Assembly (NCBI RefSeq): GCF_008580665.1
Contig: NZ_BKDJ01000005.1
Span: 108,316 to 172,315 of the forward strand
Origin: Zafaria cholistanensis
GTDB lineage: Bacteria > Actinomycetota > Actinomycetes > Actinomycetales > Micrococcaceae
Reading direction: 5' to 3'
Length of the DNA stretch: 64,000 nt
Shown here: positions 36,390 through 45,943 of the stretch, piece by piece
Position numbering within the stretch: the first letter of the stretch is position 1
How the letters are laid out: each line of letters opens with the position of its first letter
Notes under the pieces: generated by a model
The model's input: only the letters and a program-made list of their open reading frames with translations
What the model was told of the DNA's origin: nothing
The model's database searches: none
Made by a program: the position numbers and the translations under genes

Positions 36390-36462
36390 ATGTTCAGTTG
36401 TGCCGAACGCGGGCGTCCGGGGAAATCAAAAAGCCCCACGAAAGCGGAGGCCTTTTGTTCCG

Positions 36463-36536
<74 letters not shown>

Positions 36537-36652
36537 TTGGTGTTTGGTCCGGCGCGGTGCGCTTGACCTCGAACAACTATACAGGCTGGTGCGGGGGCTG
36601 CAAAATCACCCCCTGGACCCCTTGTGTTTCCCCGGATTTCAGCAGGAGGCAT

Positions 36653-36664
36653 TAGACCGGTCTA
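36653..36664. promoter_or_regulatory. 12-bp perfect palindrome, operator candidate
   Basis: TAGACCGGTCTA reads the same on both strands and directly abuts the CRP-type site, with no spacer. Its size suits a GntR- or TetR-type dimer; the protein is unknown. Confidence 0.55.
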
Positions 36665-36680
36665 TGTGACCTTGGTCACA
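36665..36680. promoter_or_regulatory. CRP/GlxR-type operator upstream of pckG
   Basis: TGTGACCTTGGTCACA matches TGTGA-N6-TCACA exactly and is almost fully palindromic (7-bp arms). It lies 153 nt before the pckG ATG, an activator-like distance from the possible -10 at 36794. Control of gluconeogenesis by a cAMP-dependent regulator is known in related genera. Confidence 0.75.
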
Positions 36681-36832
36681 CTTGGCTGTGCCGGAATGGC
36701 GATAATCCGCGGATTTCCGGGGCTGGGAGCGCGCATGGAGCCAAAAAAGGAGAGGTGGGTCACAAATCACCCTCCCGCCTCCGGCCTAGCATTTATAACA
36801 CCTAATGTCAGCCCAATGAGAGGGAACCGATT

Positions 36833-38677
<1,845 letters not shown>

Positions 38678-38694
38678 CCGGCCCCGTCCCGCGT

Positions 38695-38736
38695 ACGGAA
38701 GGGCGCACCCGCACAGGGTGTGCCCTTCCGTGTTTT
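38695..38736 (+). terminator. Rho-independent terminator of pckG
   Basis: A 16-bp stem with one G:T pair (38695-38710 with 38716-38731) and a GCACA loop is followed by GTTTT. Confidence 0.88.
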
Positions 38737-38767
38737 CGGTCCTCCCTGCGACTTCATCTGGCATAAG

Positions 38768-38793
38768 TGACAAATCGACTAGGAGATATGTCA
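38768..38793. promoter_or_regulatory. PadR-type operator candidate
   Basis: TGACA (38768-38772) and TGTCA (38789-38793) form an inverted repeat with 16 nt between, 11 nt before the PadR start codon. PadR regulators commonly bind such repeats in their own promoters, so autorepression is inferred. Confidence 0.5.
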
Positions 38794-38803
38794 TGATGAG
38801 GGC

Positions 38804-39331
38804 ATGATCCTCACCCGACTGATTCTGGGCCTGCTTAACCTGGCTCCCATGACCGGCTACGACCTGAAGAAACACTTCGACTCCAGCGTCAACCACTTCT
38901 GGCATGCCGACAAGGCGCAGATCTACCGCACGCTGGCCCAACTGGTCCGCGACGGGCTGGCCACCGTCCGCACCGTCCCCCAGGAGAACTACCCGGACCG
39001 GCAGGAACACCACATCACCGAGGCCGGGCGCCGCGAACTCGGGGCGTGGCTGGCCTCCCCGCTCGGCCCCGACCGGGCGCGCGAGCCCTTCCTGGCACGC
39101 GTGTTCTTCGCCGGGGACATGGAACGCGCTGAGGTGCTGGAACTGCTGGAACGGCGCCGCGCCCAGGCCCAGGCCCAGCTGGCCGAGTTCGAGGCGATGC
39201 ACGCGGACCTCGGGGACGCCGCCGTCCGGGACCGCCGTGCCTATCTCATGGCCGCCACGCTCGACGGCGGCATCCGGCACGTGCGGGCCGAGATCGAATG
39301 GCTCGATTCCACCCGGGAGAACCTGCCGTGA
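38804..39331 (+). CDS. PadR-family transcriptional regulator
   Basis: A 175-aa regulator. Residues 1-80 are the PadR winged helix ('ILGLLNLAPMTGYDLKKHFD', 'IYRTLAQLVRDGLATV', 'YPDRQEHHITEAGRREL'). Residues 95-172 form the Vir-type helical dimer domain ('LLERRRAQAQAQLAEFEAM', 'HVRAEIEWLDSTREN'). PadR proteins usually repress efflux or detoxification genes and respond to phenolic or drug ligands. Its stop codon overlaps the GTG of the alpha/beta hydrolase (GTGA, 39328-39331), so the two are coupled and the hydrolase is the likely target. Confidence 0.92.
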   Translation: MILTRLILGLLNLAPMTGYDLKKHFDSSVNHFWHADKAQIYRTLAQLVRDGLATVRTVPQENYPDRQEHHITEAGRRELGAWLASPLGPDRAREPFLARVFFAGDMERAEVLELLERRRAQAQAQLAEFEAMHADLGDAAVRDRRAYLMAATLDGGIRHVRAEIEWLDSTRENLP

Positions 39332-40149
39332 AGCCGTTGAAGCCCGCGCGGCACGCGCCCCGCCAGGACCCGGCCGGATACCCGGAGGTCCACCCGCCCC
39401 GTGACGGGGGCAGCGCAGGAACCCTGGTGTTCCTCCACGCCGGCAACGTCGGCAACTGGATGTGGGATCCGCAGGTCCAGTCCTTCCCCGACCACCAGGT
39501 GCTGACCCCGCACCTGCCCGGCTTCGGCGCCCGGGTGGACGAGGACTGGGAGGGGCTGGACAGCGCCGCGGACGACGTCGCCGCCTTCATCGCCGACGAG
39601 TCCGTCCACGGAACCGTCCACCTGGTGGGACTCTCGCTCGGCGCCGTGGTGGCCCTGCGGGTGCTGGCCCGCCATCCCGAACTGGTGCAGTCCGCGCTGG
39701 TCAGCGGGGCGCCTGTGGTGGGCGTGGGCCCCGCGGTCCGGGCCGCGGCCGCGCTGCAGTTGCGCCTGTGGGGTTTTGAATGGTTTTGGCGCCTCCAGGC
39801 CGGTGCCTTCGGCATCCCGCAGGACAGCCGGAGGCTGTACGCCGACCACGGACTGAGCACCCGGCCTGACACCATGCGCGCCATGCTGGACGAGGTCTAC
39901 GCCGGTGGCCTGCCCGAGGGTTTGTCCGGCTACGCGGGACCGCTGCTGGCGGTTGCCGGCCAGCGCGAACCCAAGCTGATGGCCCGCGGGTTCCCTGCCC
40001 TGCGGCGGGAACTGCCGCAGGCGCAGTTCCGGTTGGCACCGGGCATGCACCATGCGTGGAGTGCCGAGGATCCGCTGCTCTTCAGCTCCATGGTCCGCGC
40101 CTGGGCCGCCCACGGGACGGTGCACCCGCGCCTGCTCCCCGCCCCCTGA
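39328..40149 (+). CDS. Alpha/beta-fold hydrolase
   Basis: A 273-aa hydrolase. 'GTLVFLHAGNVGNW' is the oxyanion region, 'LVGLSLGAVVALRVL' carries the nucleophile Ser (GxSxG) and 'APGMHHAWSAEDP' the catalytic His. The substrate could be an ester, lactone or similar; a cap region around residues 130-200 is rich in Trp and Phe. There is no signal peptide. The GTG start overlaps the PadR stop, so expression follows that of the regulator. Convergent with the P450 gene. Confidence 0.85.
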   Translation: MKPLKPARHAPRQDPAGYPEVHPPRDGGSAGTLVFLHAGNVGNWMWDPQVQSFPDHQVLTPHLPGFGARVDEDWEGLDSAADDVAAFIADESVHGTVHLVGLSLGAVVALRVLARHPELVQSALVSGAPVVGVGPAVRAAAALQLRLWGFEWFWRLQAGAFGIPQDSRRLYADHGLSTRPDTMRAMLDEVYAGGLPEGLSGYAGPLLAVAGQREPKLMARGFPALRRELPQAQFRLAPGMHHAWSAEDPLLFSSMVRAWAAHGTVHPRLLPAP

Positions 40150-40190
40150 CCGGGCTGCGGGGCAACCCGGGGCGGGCCGGCCCGGCGGGG

Positions 40191-41399
40191 TCAGGCCAGC
40201 CGGACCCGGACGGGCAGGGATTCCCAGGCCCGCAGGGTGTTGTTGTGGTGCCTGCGTGCCGGCCCGCAGATTTCAAGGGACGCGATTCGCCTGGACAGGA
40301 CGTTGAGCAGGGTTGCCGCCTCCAGGCGTGCGATGTGTTGGCCCACGCATTGATGGATGCCGAAACCGAAGCCCACGTGGCCGGAAGGGTCGCGGCCGAG
40401 GTCGAAAGCGTCGGGGTTTTCCCAGCGGCGCGGGTCCCGGTTGGCTGATCCTAAAAACATGAGGATCTTTGTGTCCTCAGGGATGGGGGTTCCGCCGATT
40501 TCGATCTCCCGTGTGGTGGTCCGGAAAAAGGTCTGGACGGGGGATTCGAGCCTGACGGCTTCATCGAACGCGGTACGGGCCAGCGCCGGGTTGTGGCGCA
40601 ACCGGTTCCACTGGCCGGGGTTTACGGCAAAGGCATGGAGGACGGCGGCCAGGCCGTTCACGGTCGTATCGACTCCTGCCGTGAGCAGGGAACGGACAAC
40701 CAAAGGCGCTTGGGCCTGCGTAATGTCGCCCCTGTCTGCGGCGGCCCAGATTTGGGCCCCGAAGCCGTCTGCCGTGAGTACTTCCCGGGCGCATTGGGCC
40801 GCTATCGAGGCGGAAAGCTCGGCGACTCGCGGTGCGCCCCTGGCGACGAGCCCATTGGGGGGACCGAACGCGTTGAAGGCATGGTCACCGTAAGGCAGCA
40901 GGTTTTCCCGGCCCTGTTGGGGTATCCCCACCGCATCGGGGAAGACGCGCAGGGGATACACGGCGGCCAGGTCCGCGACAGCGTCGAATTTCGGGCCCCT
41001 TGCCAGCAGTTCATCGACCAGTTGCTCCGCGTCCGCAGCCCAGGAAGAAGCCAGGCTGCGGATTTCACGCGGGCCCAGGATCTTGGCCAGCACCGCCCGG
41101 GGGGCATCGTGATGCGGAGGGTCGGCCTCAAGCAGCAGGCTGGGAGGGCGCCATGATTTTTCGCGGCGGAAGTTGCTCAGCCCCACGCCTGCCGCCGACT
41201 GGAAGGTTTGCCAGTCCGTTAGGGCCGCGTGGACTTCGGCGTAGCGGCCCATGGCGTAGGTGTCGTATTTCTCCAGGTAAACAACGGGGCCGGCGTCCCG
41301 CAGTTCGGCTTGGAACGGGAGGGGGTCCTCGAGAATCTCGTAGCCGAAGGGGTCGGCGCCGCTGACGGGCGTGTCAAACGTGGAAACCGAAGCGGTCAT
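40191..41399 (-). CDS. Cytochrome P450 (CYP199-like)
   Basis: A 402-aa soluble bacterial P450. 'LLTAGVDTTVNG' is the oxygen-activation helix, 'FDEAVRLESP' holds ExxR, and 'GFGFGIHQCVGQHIARLEAA' holds the heme Cys. The C terminus 'NNTLRAWESLPVRVRL' is like that of CYP199A enzymes, which O-demethylate para-methoxybenzoate. I infer an aromatic acid or ether substrate, without proof. The ATG at 41399 follows AAAGGA at 8 nt; an in-frame ATG at 41414 is less likely. The electron donor is probably the reductase encoded 27 nt upstream. Confidence 0.93.
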   Translation of the reverse strand: MTASVSTFDTPVSGADPFGYEILEDPLPFQAELRDAGPVVYLEKYDTYAMGRYAEVHAALTDWQTFQSAAGVGLSNFRREKSWRPPSLLLEADPPHHDAPRAVLAKILGPREIRSLASSWAADAEQLVDELLARGPKFDAVADLAAVYPLRVFPDAVGIPQQGRENLLPYGDHAFNAFGPPNGLVARGAPRVAELSASIAAQCAREVLTADGFGAQIWAAADRGDITQAQAPLVVRSLLTAGVDTTVNGLAAVLHAFAVNPGQWNRLRHNPALARTAFDEAVRLESPVQTFFRTTTREIEIGGTPIPEDTKILMFLGSANRDPRRWENPDAFDLGRDPSGHVGFGFGIHQCVGQHIARLEAATLLNVLSRRIASLEICGPARRHHNNTLRAWESLPVRVRLA

Positions 41400-41426
41400 G
41401 GCAGGTCCTTTCATCGGAAGGCCGGG

Positions 41427-42398
41427 TTAGAGGTCAAGCACAAGGCGGTCGCCGCGGGAGCGGGATACGCAGGGAAACATGCAGCGCCCGGCTGCCCGGT
41501 CGGCGTCGCCGAGGATGGAGTCGCGATGGTCGGGGTCTCCCTGGAGCACGGAAACCTCGCAGGTTCCGCAGGTGCCTTCCCTGCAGGAGTTCAGGACGTT
41601 GACCCCCGCGTTTTGGAGGGCGTCGAGGATGCTCTGGTCCGGGTGCACGGTGACGCGGAGTCCTGCCTGGGCGAGTTCCACTTCGAAGGGCGTGCTCCGG
41701 GCCGGGGCTCCCTGGTCCTTGGCGGCAAAGTGCTCCACCCGCAGGAGGCCCGCCGGCCAGTCCCGGCAGTGGCGTTCGACGGCGGCGAGCAGCCTTTGCG
41801 GGCCGCACGCGTAGACCTTGGTATCCGCTTGCGGGTCCCCGATGAGTTCACCCAACCGGCGGGGCCCCGACTCGTCCTTGGGCATGACGGCAACCCGGTC
41901 GCCGTAGGTGGCCAGTTCCCCGAGAAAGGCCATGGTGTTCCGGGAACGGCCCAGATAGAGCAGCTTCCACTCTGCTCCCAGCAGGTCGGCCTGCCGGATC
42001 ATCGGCAGCAGGGGGGTGATGCCGATGCCTCCGGCGATGAACAGATACTTGTCGGAGGGTGCGAGGGGAAAATTGTTCCTCGGTCCTCCCAAGGCAACGA
42101 TGCTTCCCTCGGTGAGCTCGTCGTGGACGTAGGCGGAACCTCCCCGCCCCCGGGGCTCGTGCAGCACGGCGATGCGGTAGCTGCAGGCGTCCCACCGGTC
42201 CCCGCAAAGTGAGTACTGGCGGGTGATGCCGGAGGGCAGAACCACATCTATATGCGCGCCGGGTGTCCAGTCCGGCAGCCTGCGTCCCTGGGGATGGGCC
42301 AGCGTTAACGCCACGACCCCGTCGGCGGCCCTGGTTTTGGCGGTGACGGCCAGCCTGACCCCTGAGGTGCCGGCGGTGGAATCCATGCCAGTGAACAC
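41427..42398 (-). CDS. Phthalate-dioxygenase-reductase-type oxidoreductase (FMN, NADH, 2Fe-2S)
   Basis: A 323-aa electron-transfer protein. The N-terminal flavin domain has 'RQYSLCGDRWD' (RxYS), the nucleotide domain has 'LFIAGGIGITPLLPMI' and 'YACGPQRLL', and the C terminus is a plant-type ferredoxin with 'SCREGTCGTCEV' and a distant Cys. This order (flavin, NAD, then 2Fe-2S) is that of PDR/VanB proteins. It likely passes electrons from NADH to the P450 of the next gene, as the fused reductase does in CYP116B enzymes. The GTG at 42398 has an excellent AAAGGAG 6 nt upstream. Confidence 0.94.
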   Translation of the reverse strand: MFTGMDSTAGTSGVRLAVTAKTRAADGVVALTLAHPQGRRLPDWTPGAHIDVVLPSGITRQYSLCGDRWDACSYRIAVLHEPRGRGGSAYVHDELTEGSIVALGGPRNNFPLAPSDKYLFIAGGIGITPLLPMIRQADLLGAEWKLLYLGRSRNTMAFLGELATYGDRVAVMPKDESGPRRLGELIGDPQADTKVYACGPQRLLAAVERHCRDWPAGLLRVEHFAAKDQGAPARSTPFEVELAQAGLRVTVHPDQSILDALQNAGVNVLNSCREGTCGTCEVSVLQGDPDHRDSILGDADRAAGRCMFPCVSRSRGDRLVLDL

Positions 42399-42419
42399 GG
42401 TGGCTCCTTTGCTCGCGTT

Positions 42420-42449
42420 GTTCTAAGCCCTAGTCCAAGGCTGTCCCAA
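42420..42449 (-). promoter_or_regulatory. Promoter of the reductase-P450 unit with IclR operator candidate
   Basis: On the minus strand TTGGGA (-35, 42449-42444) and TAGAAC (-10, 42425-42420) are 18 nt apart. AGCC-N9-GGCT (42426-42442) fills the spacer and could be the site of the IclR protein encoded just upstream. Confidence 0.5.
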
Positions 42450-42474
42450 CGTGGCGCCGCTCACTACAGGAATC

Positions 42475-43269
42475 TCAATGGTTGAGAATGGAAGGTTCCG
42501 TGGGGCGGGAAGGAGGCGGGGCCGGATACGCCATGGCCCGGGATACTGCGGCCGAGGCGCCCTGGAGGACGGGAATGCGGGATCGGGCAGCGCCGTCGTT
42601 GGGAACAATCACCGCCAGGGCGGCGATGACCTTTCCCGCCGGATCCCGTACCGGCACCGCGATGCCCGTGGCCGCGGAATGGATATGGCCGGCCAGGAAG
42701 GCATAACCCTGCCGGCGCACCTCCGCCAGGGCGGACCGCAACTGCGATGAACTGACAATGGTTTTCTCGGTGTACGCCTCCAGGGGACTGGCAATCATCC
42801 GCTCTTGGAGCGCGGGCGGCGCGTAGGCCAGCAGAAGCAGCCCCGAAGACGAGGCGTGCAACGGCTGCCGTCCGGCAATCCGGGTGAAGTTAATGACGGC
42901 TCCCGGCGCTGTCAGGCGCTCCACGAAGAGGACCTCATCGCCTTCCATCACGCCGAGCTGGGTGTGCTGCCCGACGATGGCATGCAGGTCCTCCATGACG
43001 GGCATCGCAGCTTCACGCAGGCTCAGCGTGGGAGAAGCGCGTGAGGCGACTTCCCACATCCGAACGCCAATCCGCACCTTTCGGTCCTCGTCCCGTTGAA
43101 GCCAGCCGAAACCGCACAGTTCCTCCACCAGCCGCGAGGCGGTGGCGATGTGGAGCCCTGAGCGCCTGGCGATCTCGGTAATGCTCAATGCGGTATCGCC
43201 GGGCCCGAAGGCCTCCACGATCCGGACGGCGCGGGAGAGCACCGACTCTCCCCCTTGGGTGCGGGGCAT
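42475..43269 (-). CDS. IclR-family transcriptional regulator
   Basis: A 264-aa regulator. The N-terminal winged helix is 'SVLSRAVRIVEAFGPGDTAL' with 'TEIARRSGLHIATASRLVEE'. The ligand domain has 'LHAIVGQHTQLGVMEGDEVL' and 'PLHASSSGLLLLAYAPP' near its centre, and 'RRQGYAFLAGHIHSAATGIA' with 'VPVRDPAGKVIAALAVIVP' at the end, all standard IclR features. Such regulators control aromatic catabolism in many actinobacteria. It lies 76 nt upstream of the reductase and P450 genes on the same strand and most likely controls them. Confidence 0.94.
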   Translation of the reverse strand: MPRTQGGESVLSRAVRIVEAFGPGDTALSITEIARRSGLHIATASRLVEELCGFGWLQRDEDRKVRIGVRMWEVASRASPTLSLREAAMPVMEDLHAIVGQHTQLGVMEGDEVLFVERLTAPGAVINFTRIAGRQPLHASSSGLLLLAYAPPALQERMIASPLEAYTEKTIVSSSQLRSALAEVRRQGYAFLAGHIHSAATGIAVPVRDPAGKVIAALAVIVPNDGAARSRIPVLQGASAAVSRAMAYPAPPPSRPTEPSILNH

Positions 43270-43425
43270 GTCCCATAGCTTCCCCGATCGCCGAAGGCGT
43301 GTCGAGCCCAATACCGGGGAGGGGAACCGGGGGGAGCATGGCGATCTGCCGGCGTCGGGCCGGGGACGGGCCGCCGTCAGGCGCCCGCGCCCCGGCAGCC
43401 CATCCGGGTCAGCAGCCTAACCGGT

Positions 43426-43866
43426 TCAGCCGGGCAGCCGCGGGAAGGGCAGCCTGGCCAGGGACGGATGGCCGGTGAGGGAATCGATGGTGATGCCATC
43501 CAGCGTTGCGTAGAACGCCTCGCGGGCCTGCTGCAGGGCCGTGCGGAGCTGGCAGCCGGCCAGCAACGGGCAGGTAGTGCCATCCACGGCGATGCACTCG
43601 ACCGGGTCCTGGTGGCCATCCAGCGCACGCAGCAGCCCGCCCACGTTCAAGGCCAGCCCGGCCGCGGTGATGCGGGCCCCGCCGCTGCGTCCGCGCGCGA
43701 CCTCCAAAGCGCCGCGCCGGCGCAGTTCCAGCACGGCCTTGCTCACGTGGTTGTAGGGCACCCCGATGCGTTCGGAGATTTCCCGGCTGGTGAGCTGTTC
43801 GCCGGCGCGCGCGCCCAGCAGCATCAGCGTGCGCAGGCAGACGTCGGCAAAGGCATTGATCCTCAC
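43426..43866 (-). CDS. Rrf2-family regulator with iron-sulfur cysteines (NsrR-like)
   Basis: A 146-aa regulator. 'TSREISERIGVPYNHVSKAV' is the recognition helix region and 'RRRGALEVARGRSGGARI' the wing. Three cysteines, Cys91, Cys99 and Cys105 ('CIAVDGTTCPLLAGC'), fit the cluster ligands of NsrR, where a 4Fe-4S cluster senses nitric oxide. In Streptomyces NsrR the ligands are at 93, 99 and 105, so the first is shifted by two. No flavohaemoglobin gene is nearby, so its target is unknown. The start at 43866 is GTG. Confidence 0.9.
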   Translation of the reverse strand: MRINAFADVCLRTLMLLGARAGEQLTSREISERIGVPYNHVSKAVLELRRRGALEVARGRSGGARITAAGLALNVGGLLRALDGHQDPVECIAVDGTTCPLLAGCQLRTALQQAREAFYATLDGITIDSLTGHPSLARLPFPRLPG

Positions 43867-43948
43867 CCCACCATTGTGGCAGGTCGGCCGAGGGCACCGG
43901 GGAGGGACGGGCCGACGCGGTCATCTGGGGCAGGAATTCCCGCCCGGA

Positions 43949-44434
43949 TCAGCCCCAGATGTACAGTTCGCCCGGCTCAGCGGCCGGGGCGTCGAACGTC
44001 CATTCGCCGCCCTCCGCGGCCGGAGGCGTGTAGGCCTGCACGACGGCGACCGCCCCGCCCTTGGCGTGCTCCCCGTTGGCGTGGACCGCATCCCGGCCGT
44101 CGTCCAGCAGGGTGACGTCGGAAACCAGGGCGATCGCGGTGAAGCCCTCGCGCTGCTGGGTGAGGAGCTCCACGAGGTCGGCCATCATGGCTTCGGCGTC
44201 GATGTCCTCTTCCGGGTCCTGGGTCTCCGGGGGCTGGACAGCAACCAGGCGCAACTCGCCCTGCTCGCCCTCTGCGGCGGTCTCCAGCGCAATGCCGAAC
44301 GGCAGGAACACCCCGTGGGCTTCCAGCTGCTCGCGGGCCACGCCGAGGGCGGTGCCCAGCACGCGGTTCAGCTCGAGGTGGTCCTCGGGGTCGAGGTCGA
44401 GGATGCGGTTCTCGGCCGGTTCGTTATTGGTCAT
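43949..44434 (-). CDS. Acidic protein of unknown function, coupled to the phosphohexomutase
   Basis: A 161-aa strongly acidic protein that I cannot assign. 'HLELNRVLGTALGVAREQLEA' with 'FLPFGIALET' and 'AEAMMADLVELLTQQREGFTAIALVSDVTL' suggest an alpha/beta domain. The C terminus is Pro/Ala/Glu-rich and ends in 'GELYIWG'. There is no signal peptide, membrane segment or Cys. Its ATG overlaps the stop of the phosphohexomutase gene (ATGA, 44431-44434), so both are made from one mRNA in fixed ratio. Confidence 0.75.
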   Translation of the reverse strand: MTNNEPAENRILDLDPEDHLELNRVLGTALGVAREQLEAHGVFLPFGIALETAAEGEQGELRLVAVQPPETQDPEEDIDAEAMMADLVELLTQQREGFTAIALVSDVTLLDDGRDAVHANGEHAKGGAVAVVQAYTPPAAEGGEWTFDAPAAEPGELYIWG

Positions 44435-45846
44435 GCGACGCTCCTGACGATCTTGAGGACCTGGTCGCGGACGCGGACCATGGTTTCGGGGTCCTTGGCC
44501 TCGCCGTTGTAGCGCAGGAAGGGCTCGGTGTTGGACGGGCGCAGGTTGAACCAGTAGGAGCCGTCGTTGGCGGCGACCGTGGTGCCGTCCATGGTTTCGA
44601 TGCTCACGTCCTGGCCCAGGCACGCGTCCAGGACGTGCTCGATCGCCTTGTCCTTGTTCGCGACCTCGGAGTTGATCTCCCCGGAGGCGAAGTACGGCTC
44701 GTACTCCGCCGCCAGGGTGCCCAGCGGCAGGTCCTGCCCGCCCAGTGCGGCCAGCACGTGCATGGCCGCGAGCATGCCGGTGTCCGCGTTGAAGAAGTCG
44801 CGGAAGTAGTAGTGCGCCGAGTGCTCCCCGCCGAACACCGCGCCCTCGGCGGCCATGACGGCCTTGATGAAGGAGTGGCCCACGCGGGTGACCACCGCCC
44901 GGCCGCCCTCGCGCTGGACCAGTTCGGGAACCGAGCGGGAGGTGATGAGGTTGTGGATGACCACCGGCGTCTGCTCGCCCCCGGCCCGGGCGCGGGCGAT
45001 CTCGCGGCGGGCCACCAGCGCGGTGATCGCCGAAGGGGACACCGGCGCGCCGGTTTCGTCGATCACGAAGCAGCGGTCCGCGTCGCCGTCGAACGCCAGG
45101 CCCAAATCCGCGCCGTGGGCCACGACGGCGGCCTGCAGGTCGCGCAGGTTCTCCGGCTCCAGCGGGTTGGCCGGGTGGTTCGGGAAGGTGCCGTCCAGCT
45201 CGAAGTACAGCGGCACGATCGACAGCGGCAGCCCCGGAAGCAGGGCATCGCCCAGCACCGCGGGGGTGGTCAGGCCGGCCATGCCGTTGCCCGCGTCCAC
45301 CACGACCTTCAGCGGGCGGATCCCGGACAAATCCACCAGCGAACGCAGGTAGGCCGCATAGCCGGCGAGCACGTCGGTGTGCTCCACCGTGCCCTCGGCC
45401 CCTTCCCGGGAGACCGGCAGGCCCTCGTCCAGGTAGGTTTGGGCCAGGTCGCGGATCTGGAACAATCCGGTGTCCGAGGACACCGGGACCGCGCCGGCCC
45501 TGGCCATCTTCATGCCGTTGTACTGCCCCGGATTGTGGCTGGCGGTAAACACCACCCCGGCCGCGTCCAGGGTGCCGCAGGCATAGTACAGCTCGTCCGT
45601 GGAAATCAGCCCCAGCATGCGCACGTTGGCGCCGCGGTAGGCCGCGCCCCGGGCAAAGGCCCGGGCGAACTCCGGGGACGAGGGGCGCATGTCCCCGCCG
45701 ACCAGCACCGTGTCCCCGGCCAGGCCGAGCACGTCCACGAAGGCGGCCCCCACGGCCTCGACCGTTTCGGCCGTGATCGTCTCGCCAACGATGCCGCGCA
45801 CGTCGTAGGCCTTGAAGGAAAGGGAAAGGTCGATTTGGTCCGTCAC
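44431..45846 (-). CDS. manB: Phosphomannomutase/phosphoglucomutase
   Basis: A 471-aa enzyme that moves phosphate between C6 and C1 of hexoses (mannose or glucose), feeding GDP-mannose and cell-wall sugar synthesis. 'VFTASHNPGQYNG' holds the phospho-Ser, 'LAFDGDADRCF' the metal-binding Asp, 'FGGEHSAHYYF' the sugar loop and 'LRPSNTEPFLRY' the phosphate loop, in the right order for the family. The GTG at 45846 is supported by TAAGCT (45859-45854 on the minus strand) ending 7 nt upstream. Whether Man or Glc is preferred cannot be decided by eye; the symbol is tentative. Confidence 0.92.
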   Translation of the reverse strand: MTDQIDLSLSFKAYDVRGIVGETITAETVEAVGAAFVDVLGLAGDTVLVGGDMRPSSPEFARAFARGAAYRGANVRMLGLISTDELYYACGTLDAAGVVFTASHNPGQYNGMKMARAGAVPVSSDTGLFQIRDLAQTYLDEGLPVSREGAEGTVEHTDVLAGYAAYLRSLVDLSGIRPLKVVVDAGNGMAGLTTPAVLGDALLPGLPLSIVPLYFELDGTFPNHPANPLEPENLRDLQAAVVAHGADLGLAFDGDADRCFVIDETGAPVSPSAITALVARREIARARAGGEQTPVVIHNLITSRSVPELVQREGGRAVVTRVGHSFIKAVMAAEGAVFGGEHSAHYYFRDFFNADTGMLAAMHVLAALGGQDLPLGTLAAEYEPYFASGEINSEVANKDKAIEHVLDACLGQDVSIETMDGTTVAANDGSYWFNLRPSNTEPFLRYNGEAKDPETMVRVRDQVLKIVRSVA

Positions 45847-45853
45847 GCCTATG

Positions 45854-45937
45854 AGCTTAGCCGGTGGCCGGCGGCCCGTGCGGGTTTTCCACGGTCGTGG
45901 CTGCGCGGGCCATCGCGTCGGTGGCGGCTGGAATACT
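45854..45937. promoter_or_regulatory. Divergent leaderless promoters (phosphohexomutase and recQ)
   Basis: Minus strand: TAAGCT (45859-45854), 7 nt before GTG 45846. Plus strand: AATACT (45932-45937), 6 nt before ATG 45944. Neither gene has a Shine-Dalgarno, and the spacing suits transcription starting at the start codon. Confidence 0.5.
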
Positions 45938-45943
45938 GGGGCC

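Larger units (their letters stand above)
36540..36832. other. pckG upstream region
   Basis: About 290 bp without a gene between tRNA-Arg copy 2 and pckG. It holds the two palindromes at 36653-36680, a second half-site GGTCACAAATCAC near 36756-36768, and a possible -10 TATAAC at 36794-36799 with no clear -35 box. GAGAGGG (36818-36824) is the ribosome site of pckG. Confidence 0.55.
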
